DNA of 15,844 nt from Streptococcus parasanguinis (lineage in GTDB: Bacteria > Bacillota > Bacilli > Lactobacillales > Streptococcaceae). Of this stretch, positions 1 through 6,053 are shown one piece after another (the stretch's first letter is position 1; the number at the start of each line of letters is the position of its first letter). The notes beneath the pieces were generated by a model. The model searched no databases. It saw nothing but the letters and a program-made list of their open reading frames with translations, and was not told the DNA's origin. Both the position numbers and the translations under genes were made by a program. Location: NCBI GenBank assembly GCA_018365265.1, contig JAGZKI010000055.1, forward strand, positions 1 to 15,844. The letters run 5' to 3'.

Positions 1-99
1 CTACGCTGATTTCATCAGCTTTTACAGCCCTACTCAACTGTGCGGAGGTGGGACGACGAAATCGAATTCTAACGAATTACCGATTTCTGTCCCACTCTC
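1..99 (-). repeat. Intergenic repeat, copy 1 (cut by window edge)
   Basis: These 99 bases match 14057-14155 at 97 positions; the differences are at 51 and 66. The copy continues past the left edge of the window. It contains a small hairpin (GCTGAT-TTC-ATCAGC, 5-19) and a long stem at 48-95 built from GTGGGAC/GTCCCAC, GAAATCG/CGATTTC and AATTC/GAATT around a TAAC loop. It begins 33 bases after the strH stop codon, so on the minus strand it would form part of the strH 3' untranslated region. In the complete copy the element leads into an intrinsic terminator; here that end lies outside the window. Confidence 0.9.
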
Positions 100-131
100 C
101 TAACTTCGACCTGTTACAAGTCAACTAAGTC

Positions 132-3100
132 TCAGTCTCTTTTTTTATTTTTCAAGTCCATTCCTGCTGCTCCTAAGATCGCTCCTAGTAAAGCGAGTCC
201 AAGTGCAGATTCCACTCCTGTTTCTGGAAGTTGCTTGTGAGAGTTTACTGCTTCTGAACGAACCTCTTTTTCCACAGCTGCTGGAATTGGCGTTGGGGTA
301 TTTACTGGTTGATTCTTCGAGACCACTTGAGGCGTTGAAGGATCTGGAACCATTTTATTTACAAGCACGTCTGACTTCACTGGTGCTTCTACTGAAGGGC
401 TTGCTGGAGTCACAACCTCTTTGGTACCGACTTCAACAATTTCTGCAACTGGCTCTTTAGCAACTTCTGTAGCGATCACTTTTCGACTTTGATCAAGTGC
501 CGAAACCTCTACATACTCAAGACCTTGCCCTTTAACCCCAGCCTGGATCACTCTGCGTTCTCCTTTAGCGAGATCTGGATTGGTCCGTTCCACAAGGTCA
601 AAATCAGGTTCTTTCTCCACGATGTCAAGACTTGGTTTGTCTTCCACTAGGGCTTTGACGTCATTTTCAGCCAAGCTACCTACTTGCGTGATTGGCTTGA
701 GCCCCGCAAGGGCTTGAGTCAGAGCAGCCACTTCTTGATCCACCTGATCTTGATGAGCACGGCTCACATTCCAATTCAAGTTATCTAAGACTTTCGCAAG
801 TGCTGCGCGCGATTCTGGTGTGTATATGTCTAGATCTGTTGGCACCGTAGCAACTGCTTTTCTAAGAGCAGTGAAGTCCGCCTTGAAATAGTCCTTGTTA
901 TGGTTGGCAAAAGCTTCCATGAGATCAAAGACATTTTTTTCGATGTATTCTTCACTTGGGGTATCACACCAAACAGCTACCATGCTACCGACCATCGGCA
1001 AAGATGTTTCTGGATATGTTGTACTTGGGAGTTGTCTAAATGGAGTAGCAGCTGCATTGGCAATCGCTTTTTCAATATAACCACCACCCGTTTCAGGTGT
1101 TCTTCCCAAAACATAGTACCAGTCTCCGTTAGTATTAAGGAATTTATAGCCCTTATCTGCCAAATACTGTGGAGATGCGAGATTATAGCCCCACCATCCT
1201 TTAGACCAGTATGAAATCAAGACGTCCTTGTCAAAGGCAACATCATCTTCATCTCCATAATAGAAGCCATCGTTAAAGGCCATTGGCTGCAAGCCTTTTT
1301 CACGCGCCATAGCTGCAAGACTATTGGAATACTCCGCAAATTTACCATAGAGGTCATACCACTTGAGGTAGTACCAGCCTTGCGCACTGGTAGCGTCATT
1401 GGCATATTCATCTGTTCCGTAGTTAAAGATCTTAGACTTGTCTTTGAAGTAGTCCATGTACTTGCCAATCAAGGCTTTGGTAAAGTTGACTGCTGCTTCA
1501 TTGGTCAAATCCATGGTTGTTTTTGAAACCGTATCAAAGCTGGCTTGTGGATTTTCAATGCCCAATTTTTCCATGGCCACCAACAAAGCATCCATGTGTC
1601 CAGGACTATTGACTGCCGCAATCAAGCCGATTCCTTTCGCAGTCGCATAAGCATGGAGTTCATCCATTTCTGCTTGGGTCAAGGCTTGACCATTTGGATC
1701 ATCGTAATAGGCCTTGGTGCCTTCTAAAATGGCCTTTTTCACATCATCACTGGCATAGGTTTTGCCATTGGCTTCCACCGTCATATCATCGAGCACGAAG
1801 CGCATACCATCGTTTCCGACAAGGAGGTGCAAGTCAGAATAACCCAGCTCACTGGCCTTGTCGACGATCCGTTTCAACTGATCCAGTGAGAAGTATTTGC
1901 GGCCCGCATCGATCGAGATGACCTTCTTCATGGCGAGTTTTTCTGCTGCTTCTTTTGCAGCAACTTCTTTCGCGTAGCTTTCCGTATACACCAAAGCATC
2001 TTGAGCTGCTTTGAGATGATCGATCAAAGTTTTGGCCTCTGCTCGAGTGGTGTTTGCTCCTGCCCCTTCTAAAGCTTTTTTAGCTGCCGTAAAGGCTACT
2101 AGAGATTCCTTTGTATAGTGGTCCAAATCAGTTGGAGCTTCCGAAAGAGCTTTTTCAACGACTTCAGGATCTGCTACAAAGTAGTCCGCATTCTTGTCCG
2201 CGAAGGCATGCATGAGCTTAAAGAGAAGGTCTTTTTTGTAGGTTGCGGATGGCGTATCTGCCCAAGCAGCTACCATGCCACCGATGAAGGGTACCTTAGC
2301 TCCATCATTTTTTTGAACCACATCAATCGCTGACTTGGAAATTCCTTCGAGACCTTGATCCAGGTTGTACCAACCAGATCCAGCCTTGTCCCGTCCAAGC
2401 ACATAATACCAAGCATCATTGGTATTAAGAATCTGATGACCTAGTTCAGACAAGAGTTTTGAAGATGCGACATCATAGCCGTTCCAGCCACCTGTCCAGT
2501 AGGAGACAATGATATCCTTGTCAAAAGTACCATAGGAAGTATCGCCATTGTAGTAGATTCCGTCATTAAAGGCCATTGGTTTCATCTTGTGTTTTTTCAC
2601 AATAGCTGCTAGATCATTAGCATATTGGATGAATTTTTCATAGCCTTTTTCTGGATAGCCTTCACCTGGCCAATGCTTGCTGGCTTGGAGAACCTGCCAA
2701 CCATGGGCATCTGTGGCATCGTTGGCATATTCATCCAAACCGATGTTAAAAATGTCTGCCTTGCCGCTGAAATAAGCCACATACTTGTCTACCAAAGCCT
2801 TAGTAAAGTCTATGGCTTTTTGGTTGTCCAAATCAACTGTCCGAGCTGATTTCTTTGTACCAAAATAATTAAAGTGAGGGTTTTCGATACCCAATTGTTC
2901 CATGGCCGTCAGAATCGCATCCATGTGACCTGGACTATTAATGGTTGGGATGACACCTACTTTCTTCGATTTGGCGTAAGCCAAAATATCATCCATTTGA
3001 GCCTGGGTCAAGGCTGTCCCGTTCGGATCATCGTAATAAGCTTTTGTCCCTTTTTCAATCGCATCCGTCACGGCTTGGCTAGAATAAGAAGTATCTCCCA

Positions 3101-3653
3101 CTTTCAAAGACATATCATCCAACACAAAGCGCAAACCGTCATTTCCGACTAGAAGATGCAAGTCTGTATAGCCAGTTTTACTTGCTTCATCAATGATTTC
3201 CTTGATTTGGTCTGGTGAGAAGTACTTGCGACCGGCATCGATCGAAACAATCTTTTTCTTGGCTAATTTTTCTTCTTGGTCAGGATCTTTAGCAGGCGTT
3301 TCCGTCGCTGGTTGAGCTGCCACATTCGACTCTGCGACAGAGCTCGCTTCTTCGCGAATCAAACGGTCAAGATCTGATACCCGCAATTCACGATCAGGCA
3401 GTGTCGGTTGACTTTGATCGACGATTGGGGCAGGAGCCGTTGGTTTTTCTACTGTTAGCTGAGAAGCTTCCTCATTGGGGGAGAGCGTCGCCTCGCCTTC
3501 GCTTGGCTGAGTTGGAACTGTCGTTGCAGGACTTTCAGTAGTCGTCGGCGTATCGGCCGCTACAACATGAGCACCAGCAAAAAATCCTATGAGCACCGAA
3601 GCAGCTCCTACTGCATACTTTCGAATGGCATAACGTGGTTGATGTGATTTCAT
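132..3653 (-). CDS. strH: Cell-wall-anchored beta-N-acetylhexosaminidase (StrH-like, two GH20 domains)
   Basis: This 1173-residue surface exoglycosidase should remove terminal beta-linked GlcNAc from host complex N-glycans, the known role of pneumococcal StrH. The N-terminus is a YSIRK-type signal (YAIRKYAVGAAS, residues 8-19), followed by a Pro/Thr/Glu-rich stretch to about residue 130. Two tandem GH20 domains follow, at about 132-500 and 575-930, and are clearly internal duplicates (KKIVSIDAGRKYF / KKVISIDAGRKYF). Each keeps the catalytic Asp-Glu pair: D307-E308 in FNIGLDEYAND and D748-E749 in FNYGTDEYAND. One G5-like domain is at roughly 1005-1080; pneumococcal StrH is described with two and is longer (about 1300 residues). 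The C-terminus is a sortase signal: LPETG at 1142-1146, a hydrophobic stretch, then KNKKRD. The start is set by AGGAGGT (3657-3664) close upstream of the ATG. It is transcribed alone from the promoter at 3691-3719. Confidence 0.93.
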   Translation of the reverse strand: MKSHQPRYAIRKYAVGAASVLIGFFAGAHVVAADTPTTTESPATTVPTQPSEGEATLSPNEEASQLTVEKPTAPAPIVDQSQPTLPDRELRVSDLDRLIREEASSVAESNVAAQPATETPAKDPDQEEKLAKKKIVSIDAGRKYFSPDQIKEIIDEASKTGYTDLHLLVGNDGLRFVLDDMSLKVGDTSYSSQAVTDAIEKGTKAYYDDPNGTALTQAQMDDILAYAKSKKVGVIPTINSPGHMDAILTAMEQLGIENPHFNYFGTKKSARTVDLDNQKAIDFTKALVDKYVAYFSGKADIFNIGLDEYANDATDAHGWQVLQASKHWPGEGYPEKGYEKFIQYANDLAAIVKKHKMKPMAFNDGIYYNGDTSYGTFDKDIIVSYWTGGWNGYDVASSKLLSELGHQILNTNDAWYYVLGRDKAGSGWYNLDQGLEGISKSAIDVVQKNDGAKVPFIGGMVAAWADTPSATYKKDLLFKLMHAFADKNADYFVADPEVVEKALSEAPTDLDHYTKESLVAFTAAKKALEGAGANTTRAEAKTLIDHLKAAQDALVYTESYAKEVAAKEAAEKLAMKKVISIDAGRKYFSLDQLKRIVDKASELGYSDLHLLVGNDGMRFVLDDMTVEANGKTYASDDVKKAILEGTKAYYDDPNGQALTQAEMDELHAYATAKGIGLIAAVNSPGHMDALLVAMEKLGIENPQASFDTVSKTTMDLTNEAAVNFTKALIGKYMDYFKDKSKIFNYGTDEYANDATSAQGWYYLKWYDLYGKFAEYSNSLAAMAREKGLQPMAFNDGFYYGDEDDVAFDKDVLISYWSKGWWGYNLASPQYLADKGYKFLNTNGDWYYVLGRTPETGGGYIEKAIANAAATPFRQLPSTTYPETSLPMVGSMVAVWCDTPSEEYIEKNVFDLMEAFANHNKDYFKADFTALRKAVATVPTDLDIYTPESRAALAKVLDNLNWNVSRAHQDQVDQEVAALTQALAGLKPITQVGSLAENDVKALVEDKPSLDIVEKEPDFDLVERTNPDLAKGERRVIQAGVKGQGLEYVEVSALDQSRKVIATEVAKEPVAEIVEVGTKEVVTPASPSVEAPVKSDVLVNKMVPDPSTPQVVSKNQPVNTPTPIPAAVEKEVRSEAVNSHKQLPETGVESALGLALLGAILGAAGMDLKNKKRD

Positions 3654-3674
3654 CAGGACCTCCTAAATTGTCTT

Positions 3675-3689
3675 TGTAATCGTTTTCTT
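3675..3689 (-). promoter_or_regulatory. cre-like CcpA site over the strH transcription start
   Basis: On the minus strand this reads AAGAAAACGATTACA. The core AGAAAACGATTACA fits the Gram-positive cre consensus TGWNANCGNTNWCA at 13 of 14 positions (first T replaced by A). It lies just after the proposed -10 box and covers the expected +1, a position where CcpA would block transcription. Carbon catabolite repression of strH is inferred from this match and from the usual control of glycosidase genes in streptococci. Confidence 0.55.
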
Positions 3690-3690
3690 A

Positions 3691-3719
3691 AATTTACCAC
3701 GATATCTTAATAAATTCAA
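3691..3719 (-). promoter_or_regulatory. Candidate sigma-A promoter of strH
   Basis: On the minus strand, TTGAAT (-35, 3714-3719) is followed by 17 bases and TAAATT (-10, 3691-3696). Transcription would start near 3684, about 30 bases before the strH start codon. The -10 box is a 4/6 match, so the call is moderate. Confidence 0.5.
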
Positions 3720-3770
3720 TGAGGCTTCTCATTATTCTTTAATTAGGAGAGGAAGTTCTTGGATTCGATC

Positions 3771-3811
3771 CAAAATAAAACGAGCCCCTTACTCAAAAGG
3801 AAACTCGTTTT
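3771..3811 (-). terminator. Intrinsic terminator after dnaJ
   Basis: AAAACGAG (3777-3784) pairs with CTCGTTTT (3804-3811), with an inner CCTT/AAGG extension. On the minus strand the stem runs into TTTTATTTT. It lies immediately past the dnaJ stop codon. The plus strand also has a T-run, so the hairpin may work in both directions. Confidence 0.75.
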
Positions 3812-3814
3812 TTC

Positions 3815-4948
3815 TTATAAATCATCCAAGGCATCTTTGACCTTATCAAAGAACCCTTTTTTCTTTGGGTTGACCTTCAAATCACTTGCTTCCGCAAAGG
3901 CTTGAAGGGCTTCTTTTTGCTTATCATTTAATCCAGTTGGGGTGACGACATTGACAGATACATATTGATCCCCCATGGCACCACCACGTAAGCTTGGAGC
4001 CCCTTTTCCACGGAGGCGGAATTTCTTACCAGTTTGGGTTCCTTCAGGAATGACCAAATCGACATCTCCATGAACGGTTGGCACATGGACCGTATCTCCA
4101 AGAGCTGCTTGGACAAAGTTCAAGTCTAACTTGTAGTAGATGGTTGAGCCATCTCGTTCGAAGCGATCGCTCGGCTCAACATTGACAACAACATACAAGT
4201 CACCATAAGGTCCACCGTTAAAGCCAGCTTCTCCTTGACCAGCTAAGCGGATTTGTTGACCTGTTTCAACTCCTGCAGGAATCTTGACATTCACGCTATG
4301 AGCTTGTTTTTCATGACCTGTTCCACGACAAGTGCTACATGGATCTTTAATTTCTTGACCACGACCATGGCAGACATCACAGGTTACTTGACGACGCATC
4401 ATTCCAAGAGGGGTTTGGGTATCGACATTGATAACCCCAGAACCGTGACAGCGTCCACAGGTCACCGGACTAGTGCCTGGCTTAGCCCCAGAACCATGAC
4501 AGGTATGACAGCTAGCTTCCCGATGGTACTTGACTTCTTTTTCCGCACCAAAAATCGCTTCTTCAAACTTGAGATTAACGCGGTATTGGAGGTCATCCCC
4601 TTGACGAGGAGCATTCGGATTACGGCTTGCACCACCACCAAAGAAGCTAGAGAAGATGTCTTCAAAGCCACCAAAACCAGCACCATCAAAGCCACCAAAA
4701 CCACCTGCTCCGCCACCGAAGCCACCATTGGCACCCGCAGCACCATATTGGTCATAAGCAGCCCGTTTTTGTTCGTCACTCAAAGTCTCATAAGCTTCTT
4801 GAACTTCCTTGTACTTTTCCTCAGCACCAGGCTCCTTGTTGATATCTGGGTGATATTTTTTAGATAATTTCCGATAGGCTTTCTTGATCTCATCTTGAGA
4901 TGCATTCTTTGAAACGCCCAAACGGTCATATAATTCAGTATTGTTCAT
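3815..4948 (-). CDS. dnaJ: Chaperone DnaJ (Hsp40)
   Basis: DnaJ is the co-chaperone that delivers unfolded proteins to DnaK and stimulates its ATPase. At 377 residues it has normal length. The J domain is at 1-70 with HPD at 33-35, followed by a Gly/Phe-rich linker (about 70-105). The zinc-binding region has four CxxCxGxG repeats: C147-C150 (CHTCHGSG), C164-C167 (CGRCHGSG), C190-C193 (CDVCHGRG) and C204-C207 (CSTCRGTG). The C-terminal substrate-binding domains follow. The MNNTELYDRLGVSK start matches remembered streptococcal DnaJ proteins, but no Shine-Dalgarno sequence precedes the ATG (upstream bases TAGTATCTTGT). It is the last gene of the heat-shock cluster, 265 bases after the DJ-1-like gene. 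No good promoter is visible in that gap, so read-through from upstream is likely. Confidence 0.97.
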   Translation of the reverse strand: MNNTELYDRLGVSKNASQDEIKKAYRKLSKKYHPDINKEPGAEEKYKEVQEAYETLSDEQKRAAYDQYGAAGANGGFGGGAGGFGGFDGAGFGGFEDIFSSFFGGGASRNPNAPRQGDDLQYRVNLKFEEAIFGAEKEVKYHREASCHTCHGSGAKPGTSPVTCGRCHGSGVINVDTQTPLGMMRRQVTCDVCHGRGQEIKDPCSTCRGTGHEKQAHSVNVKIPAGVETGQQIRLAGQGEAGFNGGPYGDLYVVVNVEPSDRFERDGSTIYYKLDLNFVQAALGDTVHVPTVHGDVDLVIPEGTQTGKKFRLRGKGAPSLRGGAMGDQYVSVNVVTPTGLNDKQKEALQAFAEASDLKVNPKKKGFFDKVKDALDDL

Positions 4949-4960
4949 ACAAGATACTAA

Positions 4961-5048
4961 GAGCGAACAGAAAGCGACTGAAATTTAGGAAACCGACAAG
5001 AAATCCTGATTTCTTAGGCGGTTTATCTAATTTCCAAGCTTTCCGCTC
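4961..5048. repeat. Imperfect palindrome upstream of dnaJ (MITE-like)
   Basis: This 88-base inverted repeat has a central AAGAAAT-CCTG-ATTTCTT hairpin (4998-5015), then AACCG/CGGTT (4991-4995/5019-5023), GAAATT/AATTTC (4980-4985/5029-5034), and outer arms GAAAGC/GCTTTC (4970-4975/5038-5043) and GAGCG/CGCTC (4961-4965/5044-5048). It ends 12 bases before the dnaJ start codon. The core (4980-5034) resembles, in opposite orientation, the palindrome at 5969-6027 next to dnaK. The sequence shows no coding function. It could be a small dispersed element or a structured leader or processing site. Confidence 0.75.
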
Positions 5049-5085
5049 GGGTTCAATTCCTCGAACACTCTTTGTTCCTTTCTAT
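5047..5085. repeat. 39-bp repeat unit, intact copy
   Basis: This unit joins TCGGGTTCAATTCCT (5047-5061) to a 24-base sequence starting CGAACACTCTTTG (5062-5085). Both parts recur exactly at 5115-5129 and 5174-5197, but there they are separated by 44 bases. Confidence 0.85.
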
Positions 5086-5114
5086 TGATGTTGTGAATCA
5101 AACCACGATTTAGG

Positions 5115-5197
5115 TCGGGTTCAATTCCTTTCTTTCATTTTGAGTAAGAATTTATGGAACCCGTGTTCGATTGCGAACACTCTTTGTTCCTTTCTAT
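5115..5197. repeat. 39-bp repeat unit, copy split by a 44-base insert
   Basis: The left 15 bases (5115-5129) and right 24 bases (5174-5197) equal the two halves of the unit at 5047-5085. The 44 bases between them (5130-5173) are absent from the other copy. A perfect stem GTGTTCG-ATTG-CGAACAC (5163-5180) bridges the right junction, and CGGGTTC (5116-5122) is inverted at 5157-5163. Confidence 0.85.
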
Positions 5198-5213
5198 AAT
5201 TTTCATGTAATCT

Positions 5214-5846
5214 TTAGAGGGCATTTTCTATGCTTCGCTTTACTTGATCAAACTCTTTGTCCGATAGAGTAAATATCAAATCCTCTTCTGAGTAGTCGTT
5301 TCGTTCTTTAAAATAGTTGTCCGTATTCTCTTCCAAGCCTAAACTTAGAATCACTCTTCTTGCAAACTCTTGATGGGCAAAACCGATAGCCGTAATGATC
5401 TGTTTATCTTGCACAAGCACTTTCGGTTGGAAATTCTCACGTGGAAGAAATTCAAAATAGTCAAAGAAGTTTTGCCAAATTCCACCTGTAAATTTCGTGT
5501 CCTTCAACAGACCTGCTTTCGCTAATAAAAGAGGTGCTGAAGAAATGGCTGCAATGAGGATATCTTGCTCACCAAGGTCCCTCAAGAACGAAATCAATTT
5601 CTCATCTTGTAGGGCAGGCCCTATATTGACCATTCCTGGCAAAATCACACAAGAATACTCTTCTATATGGATTTGATCTAGTGTTTTCGTTGGTTGACAG
5701 GGCAAGCCATCCTCAGAGACCACCATCGAATGATCTGAAGCGGCATAATCAATCGTAACATCAAAAGACAGAGCTAAAGTACTCGTTAAAGCAGTTATCT
5801 CATAAAGAGAAAAATTAGGATAAATGATACAAAGTACTTTTTTCAT
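5214..5846 (-). CDS. DJ-1/PfpI-family protein with Ser at the nucleophile position
   Basis: This is a 210-residue single-domain protein of the DJ-1/PfpI (class I glutamine-amidotransferase-like) superfamily, presumably cytosolic. Family traits are the N-terminal strand KKVLCIIYPNFSLYEIT with the conserved acidic residue (E16), the VILPG strand and the elbow AAISSAPLLLAKAGLL. At the elbow the usual nucleophilic Cys (AxCxxP) is replaced by Ser (S102, codon TCT), so the standard Cys-dependent chemistry is unlikely. The start chosen is the ATG at 5844-5846, with AGAGGA 8 bases upstream; an ATG three codons earlier would abut that site directly. It lies between dnaK and dnaJ in the same direction, so co-expression with heat-shock genes is likely. 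Related palindromes flank it on both sides. The substrate is unknown. Confidence 0.85.
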   Translation of the reverse strand: MKKVLCIIYPNFSLYEITALTSTLALSFDVTIDYAASDHSMVVSEDGLPCQPTKTLDQIHIEEYSCVILPGMVNIGPALQDEKLISFLRDLGEQDILIAAISSAPLLLAKAGLLKDTKFTGGIWQNFFDYFEFLPRENFQPKVLVQDKQIITAIGFAHQEFARRVILSLGLEENTDNYFKERNDYSEEDLIFTLSDKEFDQVKRSIENAL

Positions 5847-5869
5847 AGGCAACATCCTCTATTTTACCG

Positions 5870-5897
5870 AAAAACAGAGGCTGGGTTGCAACCTCTG
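5870..5897 (-). terminator. Hairpin with U-tract between dnaK and the DJ-1-like gene
   Basis: On the minus strand, CAGAGG-(11 bases)-CCTCTG is followed directly by TTTTT (5870-5874). The 6-bp stem is short. It may end most dnaK transcripts and let some pass to the DJ-1-like gene and dnaJ. The ribosome-binding site of the DJ-1-like gene follows within about 15 bases. Confidence 0.6.
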
Positions 5898-5954
5898 GAT
5901 TTCTTCTTATCATTTACTAGTTAGGCTGAATTGAGTTTCGGCTAAATTGAGCAC

Positions 5955-6045
5955 GCCCTAACCTCTGGGTGAAAAAGATAAATCTTCCTAGAAACTAAAG
6001 TTTCTGCGTCAGATTTCCTATTTTCACTGTGAGGTTTTAACGGGC
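5955..6045. repeat. Imperfect palindrome downstream of dnaK (MITE-like)
   Basis: This 91-base inverted repeat has a core AGAAACT-AA-AGTTTCT, middle arms AAATCT/AGATTT and GTGAAAA/TTTTCAC (5969-6027), and outer arms GCCCTAACCTC and GAGGTTTTAACGGGC with an indel. The 5969-6027 segment, read on the minus strand, aligns with 4980-5034 on the plus strand. Both carry the same arm asymmetry, with TAGGAAA in one arm and TTTATCT in the other. It starts 8 bases beyond the dnaK stop codon. Confidence 0.7.
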
Positions 6046-6053
6046 TTTGCATC

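Noticed and set aside
203..3152. Several plus-strand ORFs of 60-104 codons opposite strH
   Set aside because: They are mirror frames of the strH reading frame, without ribosome-binding sites or recognisable domains.
4253..4867. Plus-strand 204-codon ORF opposite dnaJ
   Set aside because: It is a Thr-rich antisense shadow of the highly conserved dnaJ coding sequence.
5047..5197. Possible CRISPR-like array because of repeated 15- and 24-base units
   Set aside because: Only two copies exist, spacing is irregular and no cas genes are present.
4949..5213. Short ORFs such as a 23-codon frame starting MKIIERNKECS on the minus strand
   Set aside because: They lie in repeated sequence, are very short, and the second copy of the repeat does not keep the frame.
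5847..5897. TTGCAA / TAAAAT as a promoter for the DJ-1-like gene
   Set aside because: Spacing is 19 bases and transcription would begin inside the ribosome-binding site.
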